Below are positions 29,785 to 41,806 of a DNA stretch of 64,000 bases, in pieces. Each line of letters starts with the position of its first letter. The first letter of the stretch is position 1. Source of the DNA: an uncultured Dermabacter sp. (lineage in GTDB: Bacteria; Actinomycetota; Actinomycetes; Actinomycetales; Dermabacteraceae); contig CAMXWV010000006.1 of the NCBI GenBank assembly GCA_947252755.1, forward strand, positions 62,001 to 126,000, written 5' to 3'. Position numbers and translations under genes: made by a program. The notes under the pieces were generated by a model. The model was not told where the DNA came from. It did not search any database and saw only the letters and a program-made list of their open reading frames with translations.

Positions 29785-29822
29785 GCGGAGCACCGGCGAC
29801 GCTGCCGCCGCCGGTGCTCCGC
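29785..29822 (-). terminator. clpB terminator
   Basis: On the minus strand GCGGAGCACCGGCG pairs perfectly with CGCCGGTGCTCCGC around a 10-base loop, followed by CTCTTTA. It begins seven bases after the clpB stop. Confidence 0.8.
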
Positions 29823-29828
29823 TCTGAA

Positions 29829-32450
29829 TCAGCTGTCCGAGACCACCTCGAGCGCGAGCTGATCGCGCTCGGAGTCCACTGTGACCTTCACTCGGTCATC
29901 GTCCTTCACTCGGCCTTCGAGGATCAGGCGGGCAAGCGCGTCCCCGATCTCCTTCTGAACCAGGCGCTTCAGCGGACGGGCGCCGTATGCCGGGTCATAG
30001 CCGCGCTCGGCAAGCCAGCTGTACGCCTGCTCATCCACGTCCAGAGCAATGCGCCGATCGGCCAGACGCGAGGCCACCGAGTCAATCTGCAGGCCCACGA
30101 TATGCGCGAGATCATCCTTGCTCAGCGGGTCGAACATGACGATGTCATCCAGGCGGTTGAGGAACTCCGGCTTGAACCGTGCCCGCACCTGCCCCATGAC
30201 CGCGTCATGCCGCGCCGACTGGTCCAGGCTCATGTCCTGCAGGAACTGGGAGCCGAGGTTCGAGGTCAGGATGAGGATCGTGTTGCGGAAGTCCACGGTG
30301 CGGCCCTGACCGTCAGTGAGACGCCCGTCATCCAGCACCTGCAGCAGGATGTCAAACACGTCCGGGTGGGCCTTCTCCACCTCGTCCAGCAGGATCACGC
30401 TGTACGGACGGCGGCGCACCGCTTCGGTCAGCTGACCGCCCTCGTCATAACCCACGTACCCCGGAGGGGCGCCGACCAGGCGTGACACGGAGTGCTTTTC
30501 GCCGTACTCGGACATGTCGATCCGCACAAGCGCGTGCTCATCATCGAAGAGGAACTCCGCGAGCGCCTTCGCCAGCTCGGTCTTGCCCACACCGGTGGGG
30601 CCAAGGAACAGGAACGAGCCGGTGGGACGGTTCGGGTCCGCGATGCCAGCGCGAGAGCGCCGGACCGCGTCGGACACCTCGGTGACCGCCTTCTTCTGTC
30701 CGATCAGACGCTTGCCGATGATCTCCTCCATCGTCAGCAGCTTCTGCGTTTCAGACTGGAGCAGCCTGCCGGCAGGGATCCCGGTCCAGGCGGAGACCAC
30801 GTCGGCGATGTCATCCGGACCCACCTTGTCCGCCACCAGTGGCGCACGGTCTTCACGGGCTTCGCCGGCGGCTTCCGCTGCCTCGGCGGCGTCGAGCTCG
30901 GAGCGGATCTGGGGAATGTCCCCGTAGAGGATCTTCGAGGCGCCGGTGAGGTCACCGTCTCGCTGAGCCCGGTCGGCCTGCATGCGCAGCTCCTCGAGCT
31001 TCGCCTTGAGTTCGCCCACACGGTTGAGACCGGCTTTCTCACGCTCCCACCGAGCGGAGAGCTCATCAGCTGCCTCCGACTTCTCGGCGAGCTGGGAGCG
31101 CACATGCTCCAGTTGGGCGGCGGAACCGGGGTCATCAGCGCCGGTCAGCGCCATCTCCTCCATCTTCAAGCGCTCCACTTGGCGGCGGAGGATATCCAGC
31201 TCCACCGGGGAGGAGTCGAGCTCCATGCGCAGGCGGCTGGCCGCTTCATCCACCAGGTCGATGGCCTTGTCCGGCAGCTGCCGGTTGGAGATGTACCGGT
31301 CGCTCATTGTGGCTGCGGCCACGAGGGCGCTGTCCGTGATGGTGACCTTGTGGTGCGCCTCGTACTTGTCTTTGAGGCCGCGCAGAATGGTGACGGTGTC
31401 TTCCACACTGGGCTCACCGACGAACACCTGCTGGAAACGGCGCTCCAGGGCGGGGTCCTTCTCGATGTTCTCGCGGAACTCGTCGAGCGTGGTGGCGCCC
31501 ACCATGCGCAGTTCACCGCGGGCGAGCATCGGCTTGAGCATATTGCCGGCGTCCATGGATCCGTCGCCGGTGCCGCCGGCGCCCACCACGGTGTGCAGCT
31601 CGTCGATGAAGGTGATGATCTGGCCGTCCGCGTTCTTGATCTCATCAAGAACCGCCTTCATACGCTCCTCGAATTCGCCGCGGTACTTGGAGCCGGCCAC
31701 CATGCTGGAGAGGTCCAGTGAGATGAGGGTTTTGCCCTTCAGCGATTCGGGCACGTCTCCGCGCACGATCCGCTGGGCGAGCCCTTCCACCACGGCGGTT
31801 TTGCCCACACCGGGCTCGCCGATGAGGACGGGGTTGTTCTTGGTGCGGCGGCTGAGCACCTGGACGACGCGGCGGATTTCGGAGTCGCGGCCGATGACCG
31901 GATCCATTTTTCCTTCGCGGGCGCGTTCGGTGAGGTCCACGCCGAATTTTTCGAGGCTCTTGAACGATGCCTCTGGGTTCTGTGAGTTCATGGTTCTTCC
32001 CCCAGTCAGGTTGGTGATGACGGCGGTCAGTCGCTGGGGGCTGGCGCCGAAGTCGTTGAGGATGCGGGATGCTGCGCTGGGCGCGGTTGCAATGCCCAGC
32101 AGCAGGTGTTCGGTGGAGATGTAGGACTCGCTGCCGCCGTCATCGGCGGAGGCGCCGGCGATGGAGCCGGCGGCTTCCAGCGCGTCGTAGCCATCCCCTT
32201 GGACGGTGGGGCGGACTTCGCCGGTGCCCGTGACGCGGGCCAGGCCGGAGAGTTCGCGGTCCACGCGCTGCTGAAGATCAGGGATGGCGATGCCGAGCTC
32301 CTGCAGGGCAGCGGTGGCGATCGAGTCCTCCTGCCCGAGCAGGGTGTTCAGAAGGTGCAGGGCCGTGATGGTGGTGTTGCGGCGCGACTGCGCGGACTTC
32401 GCGGCTGCGCCGACGGCTTCCTGCGACCTGGTCGTGAAATGGAACTCCAT
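29829..32450 (-). CDS. clpB: ATP-dependent chaperone ClpB
   Basis: 873 residues. It disaggregates proteins with DnaK. Order: N-terminal Clp_N repeats (1-150), AAA-1 with Walker A GEPGVGKT at 211-218 and IITFIDELH, the coiled-coil M domain (about 410-530), AAA-2 with [13 protein letters not shown] and [13 protein letters not shown], and the C-terminal domain. Start ATG with AAAGGAG seven bases before. A second in-frame ATG at 31991 (residue 154), preceded by GGGGGAAG, falls where other ClpB proteins start an N-terminally shortened form. A HAIR-like site lies upstream. Confidence 0.96.
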   Translation of the reverse strand: MEFHFTTRSQEAVGAAAKSAQSRRNTTITALHLLNTLLGQEDSIATAALQELGIAIPDLQQRVDRELSGLARVTGTGEVRPTVQGDGYDALEAAGSIAGASADDGGSESYISTEHLLLGIATAPSAASRILNDFGASPQRLTAVITNLTGGRTMNSQNPEASFKSLEKFGVDLTERAREGKMDPVIGRDSEIRRVVQVLSRRTKNNPVLIGEPGVGKTAVVEGLAQRIVRGDVPESLKGKTLISLDLSSMVAGSKYRGEFEERMKAVLDEIKNADGQIITFIDELHTVVGAGGTGDGSMDAGNMLKPMLARGELRMVGATTLDEFRENIEKDPALERRFQQVFVGEPSVEDTVTILRGLKDKYEAHHKVTITDSALVAAATMSDRYISNRQLPDKAIDLVDEAASRLRMELDSSPVELDILRRQVERLKMEEMALTGADDPGSAAQLEHVRSQLAEKSEAADELSARWEREKAGLNRVGELKAKLEELRMQADRAQRDGDLTGASKILYGDIPQIRSELDAAEAAEAAGEAREDRAPLVADKVGPDDIADVVSAWTGIPAGRLLQSETQKLLTMEEIIGKRLIGQKKAVTEVSDAVRRSRAGIADPNRPTGSFLFLGPTGVGKTELAKALAEFLFDDEHALVRIDMSEYGEKHSVSRLVGAPPGYVGYDEGGQLTEAVRRRPYSVILLDEVEKAHPDVFDILLQVLDDGRLTDGQGRTVDFRNTILILTSNLGSQFLQDMSLDQSARHDAVMGQVRARFKPEFLNRLDDIVMFDPLSKDDLAHIVGLQIDSVASRLADRRIALDVDEQAYSWLAERGYDPAYGARPLKRLVQKEIGDALARLILEGRVKDDDRVKVTVDSERDQLALEVVSDS

Positions 32451-32529
32451 TCGACGCTCCTTTCGTTGGTCTGGTTGGGCTGCTGGACTACGCCGCAGCG
32501 GCCCGTCATCAGGAACAACGAGAACAAGG

Positions 32530-32548
32530 TTGAGTCTATTCCGCTCAA
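32530..32548. promoter_or_regulatory. HAIR-like HspR operator upstream of clpB
   Basis: TTGAG - nine bases - CTCAA, the spacing and half-sites of the HspR (HAIR) consensus; outer bases are G...C where the consensus has C...G. It overlaps TAGACT (minus strand, 32533-32538), a likely clpB -10 box. This is typical of actinobacterial heat-shock control of clpB. Confidence 0.65.
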
Positions 32549-32679
32549 CTTTGGCTTCTGTGCTCTGCGGCGCGGATCACATCGACGAGCGGGGAACCGG
32601 CGCCGGTGACCGACCTCCGTTCAGGATCGGCTCCTAGACTCGCAGTCACTGCAGCCAAATACAGGGGGTGGAGCTGAGG

Positions 32680-34146
32680 GTGCCGCATCGCTTCGCTGAG
32701 TTCTACGCGCCTGGGACGCCGCCGATCATCCGGCCCAGCTTTGACAGCGTCCCGGCCGCTCTTGTGGATACGGCGCTGCGCTTCCCCACCCGCACCGCAC
32801 TCGACTGCTGCGGAAAAGAGCTCACGTACGCGCAGCTGGAGCGACGCATCCGCGCTGCCGCTCAGGGACTGCTGGACCGCGGCATCCGCCCCGGGGATCG
32901 GGTGTCCCTGGTGCTGCCGATGAGCATCGACGCTGTCATCGCCTTTCACGCGGTGCTGCGGATCGGCGCCATCGCTGTTCAGCACTCCGCCAATACTCCG
33001 GCCGCGCAGCTGTCCGTGCTCTTCGATGACTATGAGCCGGTCGCCGCGATCGTCTGCGAATCCCGCATCGAGGCGCTGCGCCGCATTCCGTCCGACGCGC
33101 TCCCGCTGTCAGTCATCGCGGTGCAGCGGCAGAGCCGACCGCGCCCGCTGCCCGCGATCTCCCTGTCCCGCACGGTCAGCGGCGTGCGGCGGGTAGCGGG
33201 ATCGACGACTCGGGAACTCGCCCGCACGTTCGTGCGCCGCACCCGAAAGAAGTCTCCTGATGCTGCGGACGGGTTCTATGTGGCGAAGTGGAAAGACGTG
33301 GTCACGTCCGCGCCGCTGCCGGTCACGCACCCGTACCCGGCGAGGGATGCTGTGGCCACTCTGCTCTACAACGCCCACGCCGGGCGCAATCCGCTCGGTG
33401 TGATGCTCACTCATGAGAATCTCTGCGCCGTGGCCGAACAGTCACAGCTCTGGCGGGATGCCGGCGAGCCCGGCACGGAGACGAGCCTGGCGATGTGGCC
33501 GCTGTCCAGTGTTGCCGGGCTCGCGGACACCTTGACCACAAGCCTGCTGCATGGCAGGCGGATCACGCTGCTCCCCCGGTTTCACAAGTCCGCCGTGGAC
33601 AAAGCCGTGAAGAAGCACCCGCCCACCATCATCGGAGCGGACGTGGGCGTGCTGGCGCATCTTACTGAACTCGCGGATGAGGGCAAGCTCGATCTGAACG
33701 CGGTGAAAGTGGTGGTGACCCCGGCGGCGAAGGTCCAGGCTGAGCTCACTGAGAAATGGCTGCGCCACGTGGATCGGCTCCCGATGATGATCGGCTACGG
33801 CCTGAGCGTGTCCTGCGTGGTGACCGCGATCCCCGCCGGTATCGGCCGGAGCGCACCGGCGAACCAGACGGAGATGAGCATCGGCATTCCCTTTCCCGCC
33901 ACGCAGCTGCGCGTGGTGGACCCGCAGCATCGCGGCCGCGTGATGGCCAGCGGCGCCGTGGGCGAGCTGATGGTGAAGGGCTCGCAGGTGTTCCACGGCT
34001 ATTGGCGCAACAGCGAACGCACCTCAGAAACGCTCACCGGTGACGGCTGGGCCCGTACGGGGCACCTCGCCGTGATGAACGATGCGGGATTCGTGCAGGT
34101 GTTCGGACGCGTCAAACACACGCCCACCACCACGGTCAGAGACTGA
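32680..34146 (+). CDS. Degenerate AMP-binding (acyl-CoA synthetase-like) protein
   Basis: About 488 residues, recognisably the large domain of an acyl-adenylate-forming enzyme (GKELTYAQLERRIRAAAQGL; TLLYNAHAGRNPLGVMLTH; VDPQHRGRVMASGAVGELMVKG; GYW). The catalytic residues are lost: the P-loop reads YNAHAGRNPLGV instead of YTSGTTGNPKGV, the YGLTE glutamate is Val in YGLSV, TGD is TGH, and the protein stops after GRVKHTPTTTVRD, missing the C-terminal domain. It is probably an inactive paralogue with an intact frame. I use GTG 32680 with GGAG at six bases; GTG 32668 is an alternative. TAGACT at 32635-32640 may be its -10 box. Confidence 0.8.
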   Translation: MPHRFAEFYAPGTPPIIRPSFDSVPAALVDTALRFPTRTALDCCGKELTYAQLERRIRAAAQGLLDRGIRPGDRVSLVLPMSIDAVIAFHAVLRIGAIAVQHSANTPAAQLSVLFDDYEPVAAIVCESRIEALRRIPSDALPLSVIAVQRQSRPRPLPAISLSRTVSGVRRVAGSTTRELARTFVRRTRKKSPDAADGFYVAKWKDVVTSAPLPVTHPYPARDAVATLLYNAHAGRNPLGVMLTHENLCAVAEQSQLWRDAGEPGTETSLAMWPLSSVAGLADTLTTSLLHGRRITLLPRFHKSAVDKAVKKHPPTIIGADVGVLAHLTELADEGKLDLNAVKVVVTPAAKVQAELTEKWLRHVDRLPMMIGYGLSVSCVVTAIPAGIGRSAPANQTEMSIGIPFPATQLRVVDPQHRGRVMASGAVGELMVKGSQVFHGYWRNSERTSETLTGDGWARTGHLAVMNDAGFVQVFGRVKHTPTTTVRD

Positions 34147-34161
34147 CACCGAGGAGATCTG

Positions 34162-34785
34162 ATGGCAGTTCTGCTGAATATCCACCCCGATAACCCGCAG
34201 CCCCGGCTGATCACGCGTGCGGTGGAGCATCTGCGCGCCGGGGAGCTGATCGCCTATCCCACCGACTCGGGGTACGCGCTTGGCTGCACCCTGGATGCGC
34301 ACGACGCGCTCGAACAGATCCGCACCATCCGCCACGTGGGCAAAGATCACCACTTCACCGCTGTATGCAGCGAATTCGCGCAGCTCGGCCAGTACCTGCG
34401 GCTCTCCAATTCCGCGTTCCGCTCGATCCGGGCGCATACGCCCGGTCCTTACACGTTCATCGTGCCGGCCACAAAAGAGCTGCCGCGCCGGATGCTGCAC
34501 CCGAAGAAGCACACGGTGGGCGTGCGCATCCCGGATAATCGCATCGCCATTGCGCTGATCGATGAGCTCGGCGAGCCGCTGCTGTCTTCCTCGCTGATCC
34601 TGCCGGGCGAAGAGGAGACCCTCACCGCCGGCTGGCAGGTTCAGGAGCGGATCGGCCATCTGATCCCGCTGATCATCGACGCGGATCTCCCGGCAGCCGA
34701 GCCCACCAGTGTGATCGACTGGACGGACCGTGCGCCCGAGGTGAAGCGCGTGGGAGCCGGCAGCGTCGAGGTCTTTGAGAGCTGA
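34162..34785 (+). CDS. yciO: Sua5/YciO/YrdC-family protein, YciO type
   Basis: 207 residues. Strong likeness to E. coli YciO through the N-terminus (IHPDNPQPRLITRAVEHL), YPTDSGYALGC, PGPYTFIVPATKELPRRML and VIDWTD. The family binds dsRNA-like ligands and ATP; the Sua5/TsaC branch makes threonylcarbamoyl-AMP for t6A, whereas YciO's own activity is less certain and a separate TsaC may exist elsewhere. GAGGAGATCTG precedes the ATG. It follows the degenerate acyl-CoA synthetase by 15 bases. Confidence 0.9.
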   Translation: MAVLLNIHPDNPQPRLITRAVEHLRAGELIAYPTDSGYALGCTLDAHDALEQIRTIRHVGKDHHFTAVCSEFAQLGQYLRLSNSAFRSIRAHTPGPYTFIVPATKELPRRMLHPKKHTVGVRIPDNRIAIALIDELGEPLLSSSLILPGEEETLTAGWQVQERIGHLIPLIIDADLPAAEPTSVIDWTDRAPEVKRVGAGSVEVFES

Positions 34786-34791
34786 GCGCAC

Positions 34792-34797
34792 TACGCT
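34792..34797 (+). promoter_or_regulatory. -10 box of deoD, leaderless start
   Basis: TACGCT followed by six bases then the deoD ATG at 34804. Confidence 0.45.
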
Positions 34798-34803
34798 GGC
34801 GCT

Positions 34804-35532
34804 ATGTCAACTCATATCGGCGCCGCTCCCGGCGATATTTCACCCTATGTTCTCATGCCCGGCGATCCGTACCGTGCCCGGTGGATCGCGGAGACTGTTC
34901 TCGAGGACCCGATCCAGTACAACGACGTACGCGGAATGCTCGGCTACACGGGCACTTACCGGGGAGTGCGGATCTCCGCGCAGGGCTCCGGGATGGGGCA
35001 GCCGTCGATCGGCATCTACGCGCAGGAGCTGTTCGCTGCGTTCGATGTGCAGGCCATCATCCGAGTGGGTTCCTGCGGTGGTCTGTCCGAATCGGTTGCG
35101 GTGCGCGATGTGGTGATCGGCACCGCCGCCTCCACGGACTCTGCGATGAATCGCCCCCGTTTCGGAGACGTCGCCTTCGCTCCGGCGGCCGATTTTGATC
35201 TCACCCGCTACGCGTATGAATCGGCTGTGGAACGATCACTGCCGGCGAAAGTGGGCGGGCTGTTCTCCTCTGATCAGTTTTACAATCCGAACACCAGCAT
35301 CACCGGCACGCTTGCGCAGTACGGGGTGCTCGGCGTGGAGATGGAGGCCGCGGCGCTCTACACGCTGGCCGCTCAGTTCGGACGGCGCGCGCTGGCGCTG
35401 TGCACCGTCAGCGATCATCTGATCACCGGTGAAGAGACCACCGCACTGGAGCGTCAGGAAACCTTTGATGACATGATCCAGATGGCTCTGGATACGGTGG
35501 TGCGCCTGGACCGGGAGAAGTCCGGGGCCTGA
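34804..35532 (+). CDS. deoD: Purine-nucleoside phosphorylase, DeoD type
   Basis: 242 residues. It splits purine nucleosides with phosphate. Diagnostic segments are VLMPGDPYRARWIAE, VRGMLGYTGTYRG, IIRVGSCGGL, RDVVIGTAAS, GVEMEAAALY and CTVSDHLITGE with the catalytic Asp. This is the hexameric, broad-specificity class rather than the trimeric PunA class usual in many actinobacteria. It connects functionally to hpt at 8.2 kb. Confidence 0.94.
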   Translation: MSTHIGAAPGDISPYVLMPGDPYRARWIAETVLEDPIQYNDVRGMLGYTGTYRGVRISAQGSGMGQPSIGIYAQELFAAFDVQAIIRVGSCGGLSESVAVRDVVIGTAASTDSAMNRPRFGDVAFAPAADFDLTRYAYESAVERSLPAKVGGLFSSDQFYNPNTSITGTLAQYGVLGVEMEAAALYTLAAQFGRRALALCTVSDHLITGEETTALERQETFDDMIQMALDTVVRLDREKSGA

Positions 35533-35534
35533 GC

Positions 35535-35595
35535 ACAGCCCGTTTGAGAACAGCCCGTTTGAACACAGCACAGAAGAACACCACAGCACAGAAGA
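35535..35595 (+). repeat. Two pairs of short direct repeats after deoD
   Basis: ACAGCCCGTTTGA occurs twice at 15-base spacing (35535, 35550), then CACAGCACAGAAGA twice at 18-base spacing (35564, 35582). The tract begins right after the deoD stop and runs into the palindrome below. Confidence 0.75.
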
Positions 35596-35629
35596 GGGGC
35601 GGCGCCGATATCGGCGCCGCCCCTCTTCT
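35590..35629. terminator. 40-bp perfect palindrome, bidirectional terminator
   Basis: A 40-bp sequence equal to its reverse complement, centred on GATATC between 35609 and 35610, with outer ends AGAAGAGG and CCTCTTCT. It lies between convergent deoD and the small membrane protein gene. Either strand can fold to an uninterrupted stem. Confidence 0.8.
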
Positions 35630-35677
35630 GGTCTGGTGACGGGGAATACCGGTCACGGGAATCCGCGACCGGTCAGG

Positions 35678-35899
35678 TCAGTCGTTTTTGAATCGCGGAA
35701 CCAGTTCGAACGCGATGAACAGGGACACGATGGAGATCATGAGGCCGATGGTGAACAGCCAGTGATTGATCGTGTACAGGCTCATCACGTACAGGCCGGC
35801 CACAAACATACCGAACAGCAGGGTGAACAGAGCCACGCTCAGTCCGAGGCTGTGCTCATGGTCGCCCTTGTGGACCTGCTGCTCCTTGTGCTCGCTCAT
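35678..35899 (-). CDS. Small two-helix membrane protein
   Basis: 73 residues: a polar His/Glu/Lys-rich N-terminus (MSEHKEQQVHKGDHEH), two hydrophobic helices (about 18-40 and 43-65), and a basic end. No family recognised; similar small proteins are frequent in actinobacteria. ATG at 35899 with GGGGAGG six bases before. A TAAGAT box at 35934-35939 (minus strand) may be its promoter. Confidence 0.65.
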   Translation of the reverse strand: MSEHKEQQVHKGDHEHSLGLSVALFTLLFGMFVAGLYVMSLYTINHWLFTIGLMISIVSLFIAFELVPRFKND

Positions 35900-36035
35900 G
35901 CGATCCTCCCCGCTGAAAGATGTCATCTCCAGCATCTTAGACCAGAGTTCGAACCGGCGCGAACCAGCGGCGCGGCGCACCGGAGGCTCACTGCTGACCG
36001 CGGATACGGGTGGTCGTTCGCCTGTGCCCGCGTTT

Positions 36036-36866
36036 TCACGCCGCTAGGCCGATCCGAACCGAGGACGCAGCGCTCCTGGCTTTGGCTGCCTGGGCCGCTG
36101 CTGCCGTCACCAGGAGCCTGAGCACGCCGCGGGTTTCCAGCGCGATCTCCGGGTGGAACTGGACCCCGAGCAGCCATCCCGGCCCGGTTCCTTCAACAGC
36201 ATGCACCACACCGCTTGCGGCGTGCCGCGCCGTGACCCGCAACCCTGGAGCGAGGGTGCTGACCGCTTGATGATGATAGGCGCGCACCGTGGCACGGGTG
36301 GTGAGCGCGTCGGCCACAGCGCTGCCGGCATCCGTCTCGATATCCACCTCTGTGACCGCGCTGGAAGCCTCGGGATAACAGGTCTCGGCGTCATCCAGGT
36401 GCTGGAGCAGCGCGCCGCCCAGGGCAACATTGATGATCTGCAGTCCTCGGCAGATGCCCAGCAGCGGCAGGTTGGCGGCGTGCGCGGCCCGCGCCAGGTC
36501 GATTTCGAACGCGTCCCGCTCCGGGTCCGGGGCGAAGTCGGTGGGCAGTGGTGATGCGCCGTAGCGGGCCGGATCGATATCCGTGCCGCCGGTGAGGACG
36601 AGTGCGTCAAGGTCCGCCAGCTCCTCCGGGCTCCACGGTTCGTCCGGCGTCAGGATCACTGGCCGGCCGCCGGCTTCGCGGATCGCGTCAGTGTAGGCGG
36701 TCACCAGCACGGTGGCTCGGCTGCCCTCCCAGGCTCCTGCGGTCAGAACAGCCGTTCCGCTGGTGACGCCGATCAGCGGTCGACGAGCACTGCCCGCAGC
36801 AATGTCCCGCACCATGCGCAGCGCGTCCTGGTGAGAGGTGAGATCACGAATATCAGCAATGCTCAT
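36036..36866 (-). CDS. Class-I glutamine amidotransferase-like hydrolase (peptidase C26)
   Basis: 276 residues. The catalytic Cys is in LLGICRGLQIIN, and the His-Glu pair in LLGVQFHPEIA; LVLTGGTDIDP is the family's glycine-rich strand. This arrangement is that of gamma-glutamyl-gamma-aminobutyrate hydrolase (PuuD), which cleaves gamma-glutamyl amides. The substrate is not proven; no other putrescine genes are near. ATG at 36866 with AAAGGA upstream. Confidence 0.87.
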   Translation of the reverse strand: MSIADIRDLTSHQDALRMVRDIAAGSARRPLIGVTSGTAVLTAGAWEGSRATVLVTAYTDAIREAGGRPVILTPDEPWSPEELADLDALVLTGGTDIDPARYGASPLPTDFAPDPERDAFEIDLARAAHAANLPLLGICRGLQIINVALGGALLQHLDDAETCYPEASSAVTEVDIETDAGSAVADALTTRATVRAYHHQAVSTLAPGLRVTARHAASGVVHAVEGTGPGWLLGVQFHPEIALETRGVLRLLVTAAAAQAAKARSAASSVRIGLAA

Positions 36867-36975
36867 AGCGCTGTCCTTTCTGTGCGGTTCTGGCTGTGGC
36901 TGCTCCGGCAGGGCACCGGTGATCACTGTGGGTGCCGCCCATCTGGCGGCCGGTGATGGATCCAGTGAAATGCCA

Positions 36976-37021
36976 GTGCGGCGCTCACGTCCAGAACCAT
37001 GTCCGAATGTGAACGCCGCAC
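36976..37021 (-). terminator. Hairpin downstream of the MetE-like gene
   Basis: GTGCGGCGTTCAC and GTGAGCGCCGCAC (minus strand) pair with one wobble across a 20-base loop, just after the stop at 37036. No strong T tract. Confidence 0.5.
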
Positions 37022-37035
37022 CTGACTGGCCGAGT

Positions 37036-38250
37036 TCAGAGGCGAGCGGAAGCGAGCTCCGCCCCGGCGGTCAGCGACTCAAGCTTCGCCCAGGCGATAT
37101 CCGGGTGGATGCGGCCGCCGAATCCGCAGTCGCTGGATCCGATCACCCGCTCAGGCCCCACGATCTCGGCGAAGCGCAGCAGGCGCTGCGCCACCAGCTC
37201 CGGATGCTCCACCACATTCGTGGCATGGGAGACCACACCGGGAACGATCACGCGGTCCTCTGGCAGGGTGACGTCCTTCCACACCACCCATTCGTGCTCA
37301 TGGCGCACATTGCCGGCTTCGAAGCTGAAGAACTTCGCGTTGATGCTGAGCATGAGTTCAGCGATGTGCTTGAACTCGATGTCCGTGGTGTGCGGTCCAT
37401 GCCAGGAGCCCCAACACAGATGGAAGCGGACCTGCTCCTGGGGGATGCCCTCCAGCGCCCGGTTGATCGCGTCGGCGCGCTTCTGCGTGAACTCCAGGTA
37501 GTCCGAGATGCTCGGCTCCGGATTGATCTGATCCCAGTTCTCCGCAATCGACGGGTCATCGATCTGGACGGTCAGCCCGGCGTCGGTGATCGCCTTGTAC
37601 TCGGGGCGCATCACCTCCACCCACGCGTCGAGGAAGTCATCGACGGAGTCGTAGTGTTCGTTGGCGATGCGGCTGCCGGAACCGGGTGAGAGGGTGGAGA
37701 GGAATCCGGTGGTGTATCCGGCTGCGTCGAGCGCGGTCTGGAAGTTGCGGATATCTGTCTGGACGAGTTCACGGCCCTTCTCTGAGTAGGAGATCGGTCC
37801 GGTGGCCGCTGGGAAGGCCTTCCGCTCGCCCACGCTGATGCCGGATTCCGGGTCGTTGTAGGCATCGTAGAAGCGGACCCAGTCGCGCCGGTCTGGGAAG
37901 CTGGTGAGCTGGATATTGCCGGGAGTGGAGCGGATCGCCGCCTGCTGGAAGGGGTCGGCGCCCGTGATCTCCAAACCGGAGGTGCGTCCGAAAATGTAGC
38001 TCCACCAAGAGCCATAGTTCAGTGCGGAGCTCATGTCCTTGCCGTACTCGCCATCACCGGGGATGGTGATTCCGATGTCGGCCTGGCGCTTCACCACGGC
38101 CTGAACCGCTGCCGCGAGCGCGTCGTCGAACTGCGATGACTGCTTCGGTGTGAATCCGTCATCCTCGAGTTCGCGAGCCCGGTTCGCTTCGATGAGCTCC
38201 GGGGTGCGTGGAAGTGAACCTGCGTGTGTGGTCTGAATCTGTGTGCTCAT
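37036..38250 (-). CDS. MetE C-terminal-like (cobalamin-independent methionine synthase family) protein
   Basis: 404 residues. It has only the catalytic-type barrel of MetE: TTHAGSLPRTPELI at the start, a conserved HLCWGSWHGPH motif holding a His-Cys zinc pair, and IGSSDCGFGGRIHPDIAW with the second Cys. The N-terminal MetE domain is absent. Such stand-alone proteins transfer methyl or alkyl groups to thiols; some are epoxyalkane:coenzyme M transferases. The exact substrate is unknown. ATG at 38250; a TAGCAT box lies eight bases before it. Confidence 0.82.
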   Translation of the reverse strand: MSTQIQTTHAGSLPRTPELIEANRARELEDDGFTPKQSSQFDDALAAAVQAVVKRQADIGITIPGDGEYGKDMSSALNYGSWWSYIFGRTSGLEITGADPFQQAAIRSTPGNIQLTSFPDRRDWVRFYDAYNDPESGISVGERKAFPAATGPISYSEKGRELVQTDIRNFQTALDAAGYTTGFLSTLSPGSGSRIANEHYDSVDDFLDAWVEVMRPEYKAITDAGLTVQIDDPSIAENWDQINPEPSISDYLEFTQKRADAINRALEGIPQEQVRFHLCWGSWHGPHTTDIEFKHIAELMLSINAKFFSFEAGNVRHEHEWVVWKDVTLPEDRVIVPGVVSHATNVVEHPELVAQRLLRFAEIVGPERVIGSSDCGFGGRIHPDIAWAKLESLTAGAELASARL

Positions 38251-38348
38251 GACGAAGGATGCTACCGGGCTCCTGGGCCAGCACAGCTGACCGGGTTCAT
38301 CCTGGGTCATAGTGCGCCATCTGCAGCCGCCGAAGAGCAGCTACGAAC

Positions 38349-38390
38349 GCGAACGTGCCCCGCACCATGAACGGTGCGGGGCACGTTCGC
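38349..38390. terminator. Strong hairpin after gcvP
   Basis: GCGAACGTGCCCCGCACC and its exact reverse complement surround a six-base loop. It follows the gcvP stop by 30 bases and separates it from the MetE-like gene. Confidence 0.8.
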
Positions 38391-38419
38391 CGTGGAGAAC
38401 GCTAAGCGTTCACGCGCTA

Positions 38420-41374
<2,955 letters not shown>

Positions 41375-41395
41375 AGTAAAGGTTCAGGCCGCCGA

Positions 41396-41764
41396 TCACT
41401 GCTGCGTGAGCTTGTCGTACTCGTCCTTCGTCATGAGGTCATCCGGCAGGGACTCCACCTTGACCTTGATGAGCCAGGCATCGCCCAGCGGGTCCTCGTT
41501 GACCTTCTCCGGCTCGTCGATGACGTCCTGGTTGACCTCGACAACCTCGCCGGTGAGCGGGGAGAACAGGTCGGAGACGGACTTGGTGGACTCGATCTCG
41601 CCCATTTCGGTGTGTGCTTCGACGGTGTCTCCAACCTCGGGGAGGTCAACGTACACAACATCGCCGAGCTGCTCGGCAGCGAACTCGGTCACGCCGACGA
41701 CGGCGAGGTCACCCTCTTCGCGGATCCACTCGTGGTCCTTGCTGTACTTCAGAGAATCGGCCAT
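41396..41764 (-). CDS. gcvH: Glycine cleavage system H protein
   Basis: 122 residues. It carries the lipoyl group that shuttles the aminomethyl intermediate. The lipoylated lysine is Lys61 in EIESTKSVSDL. WIREEGDLAVVGVTEFA at the N-terminus is standard. AAAGGAAACGACC precedes the ATG. Confidence 0.96.
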   Translation of the reverse strand: MADSLKYSKDHEWIREEGDLAVVGVTEFAAEQLGDVVYVDLPEVGDTVEAHTEMGEIESTKSVSDLFSPLTGEVVEVNQDVIDEPEKVNEDPLGDAWLIKVKVESLPDDLMTKDEYDKLTQQ

Positions 41765-41806
41765 GGTCGTTTCCTTTCACTTGTGAAGGTAGAAGAAGTC
41801 TAACTG

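Noticed and set aside
34162..34785. Calling the YciO gene a t6A-forming TsaC
   Set aside because: The sequence follows YciO, not TsaC, and the activity of this branch is uncertain.
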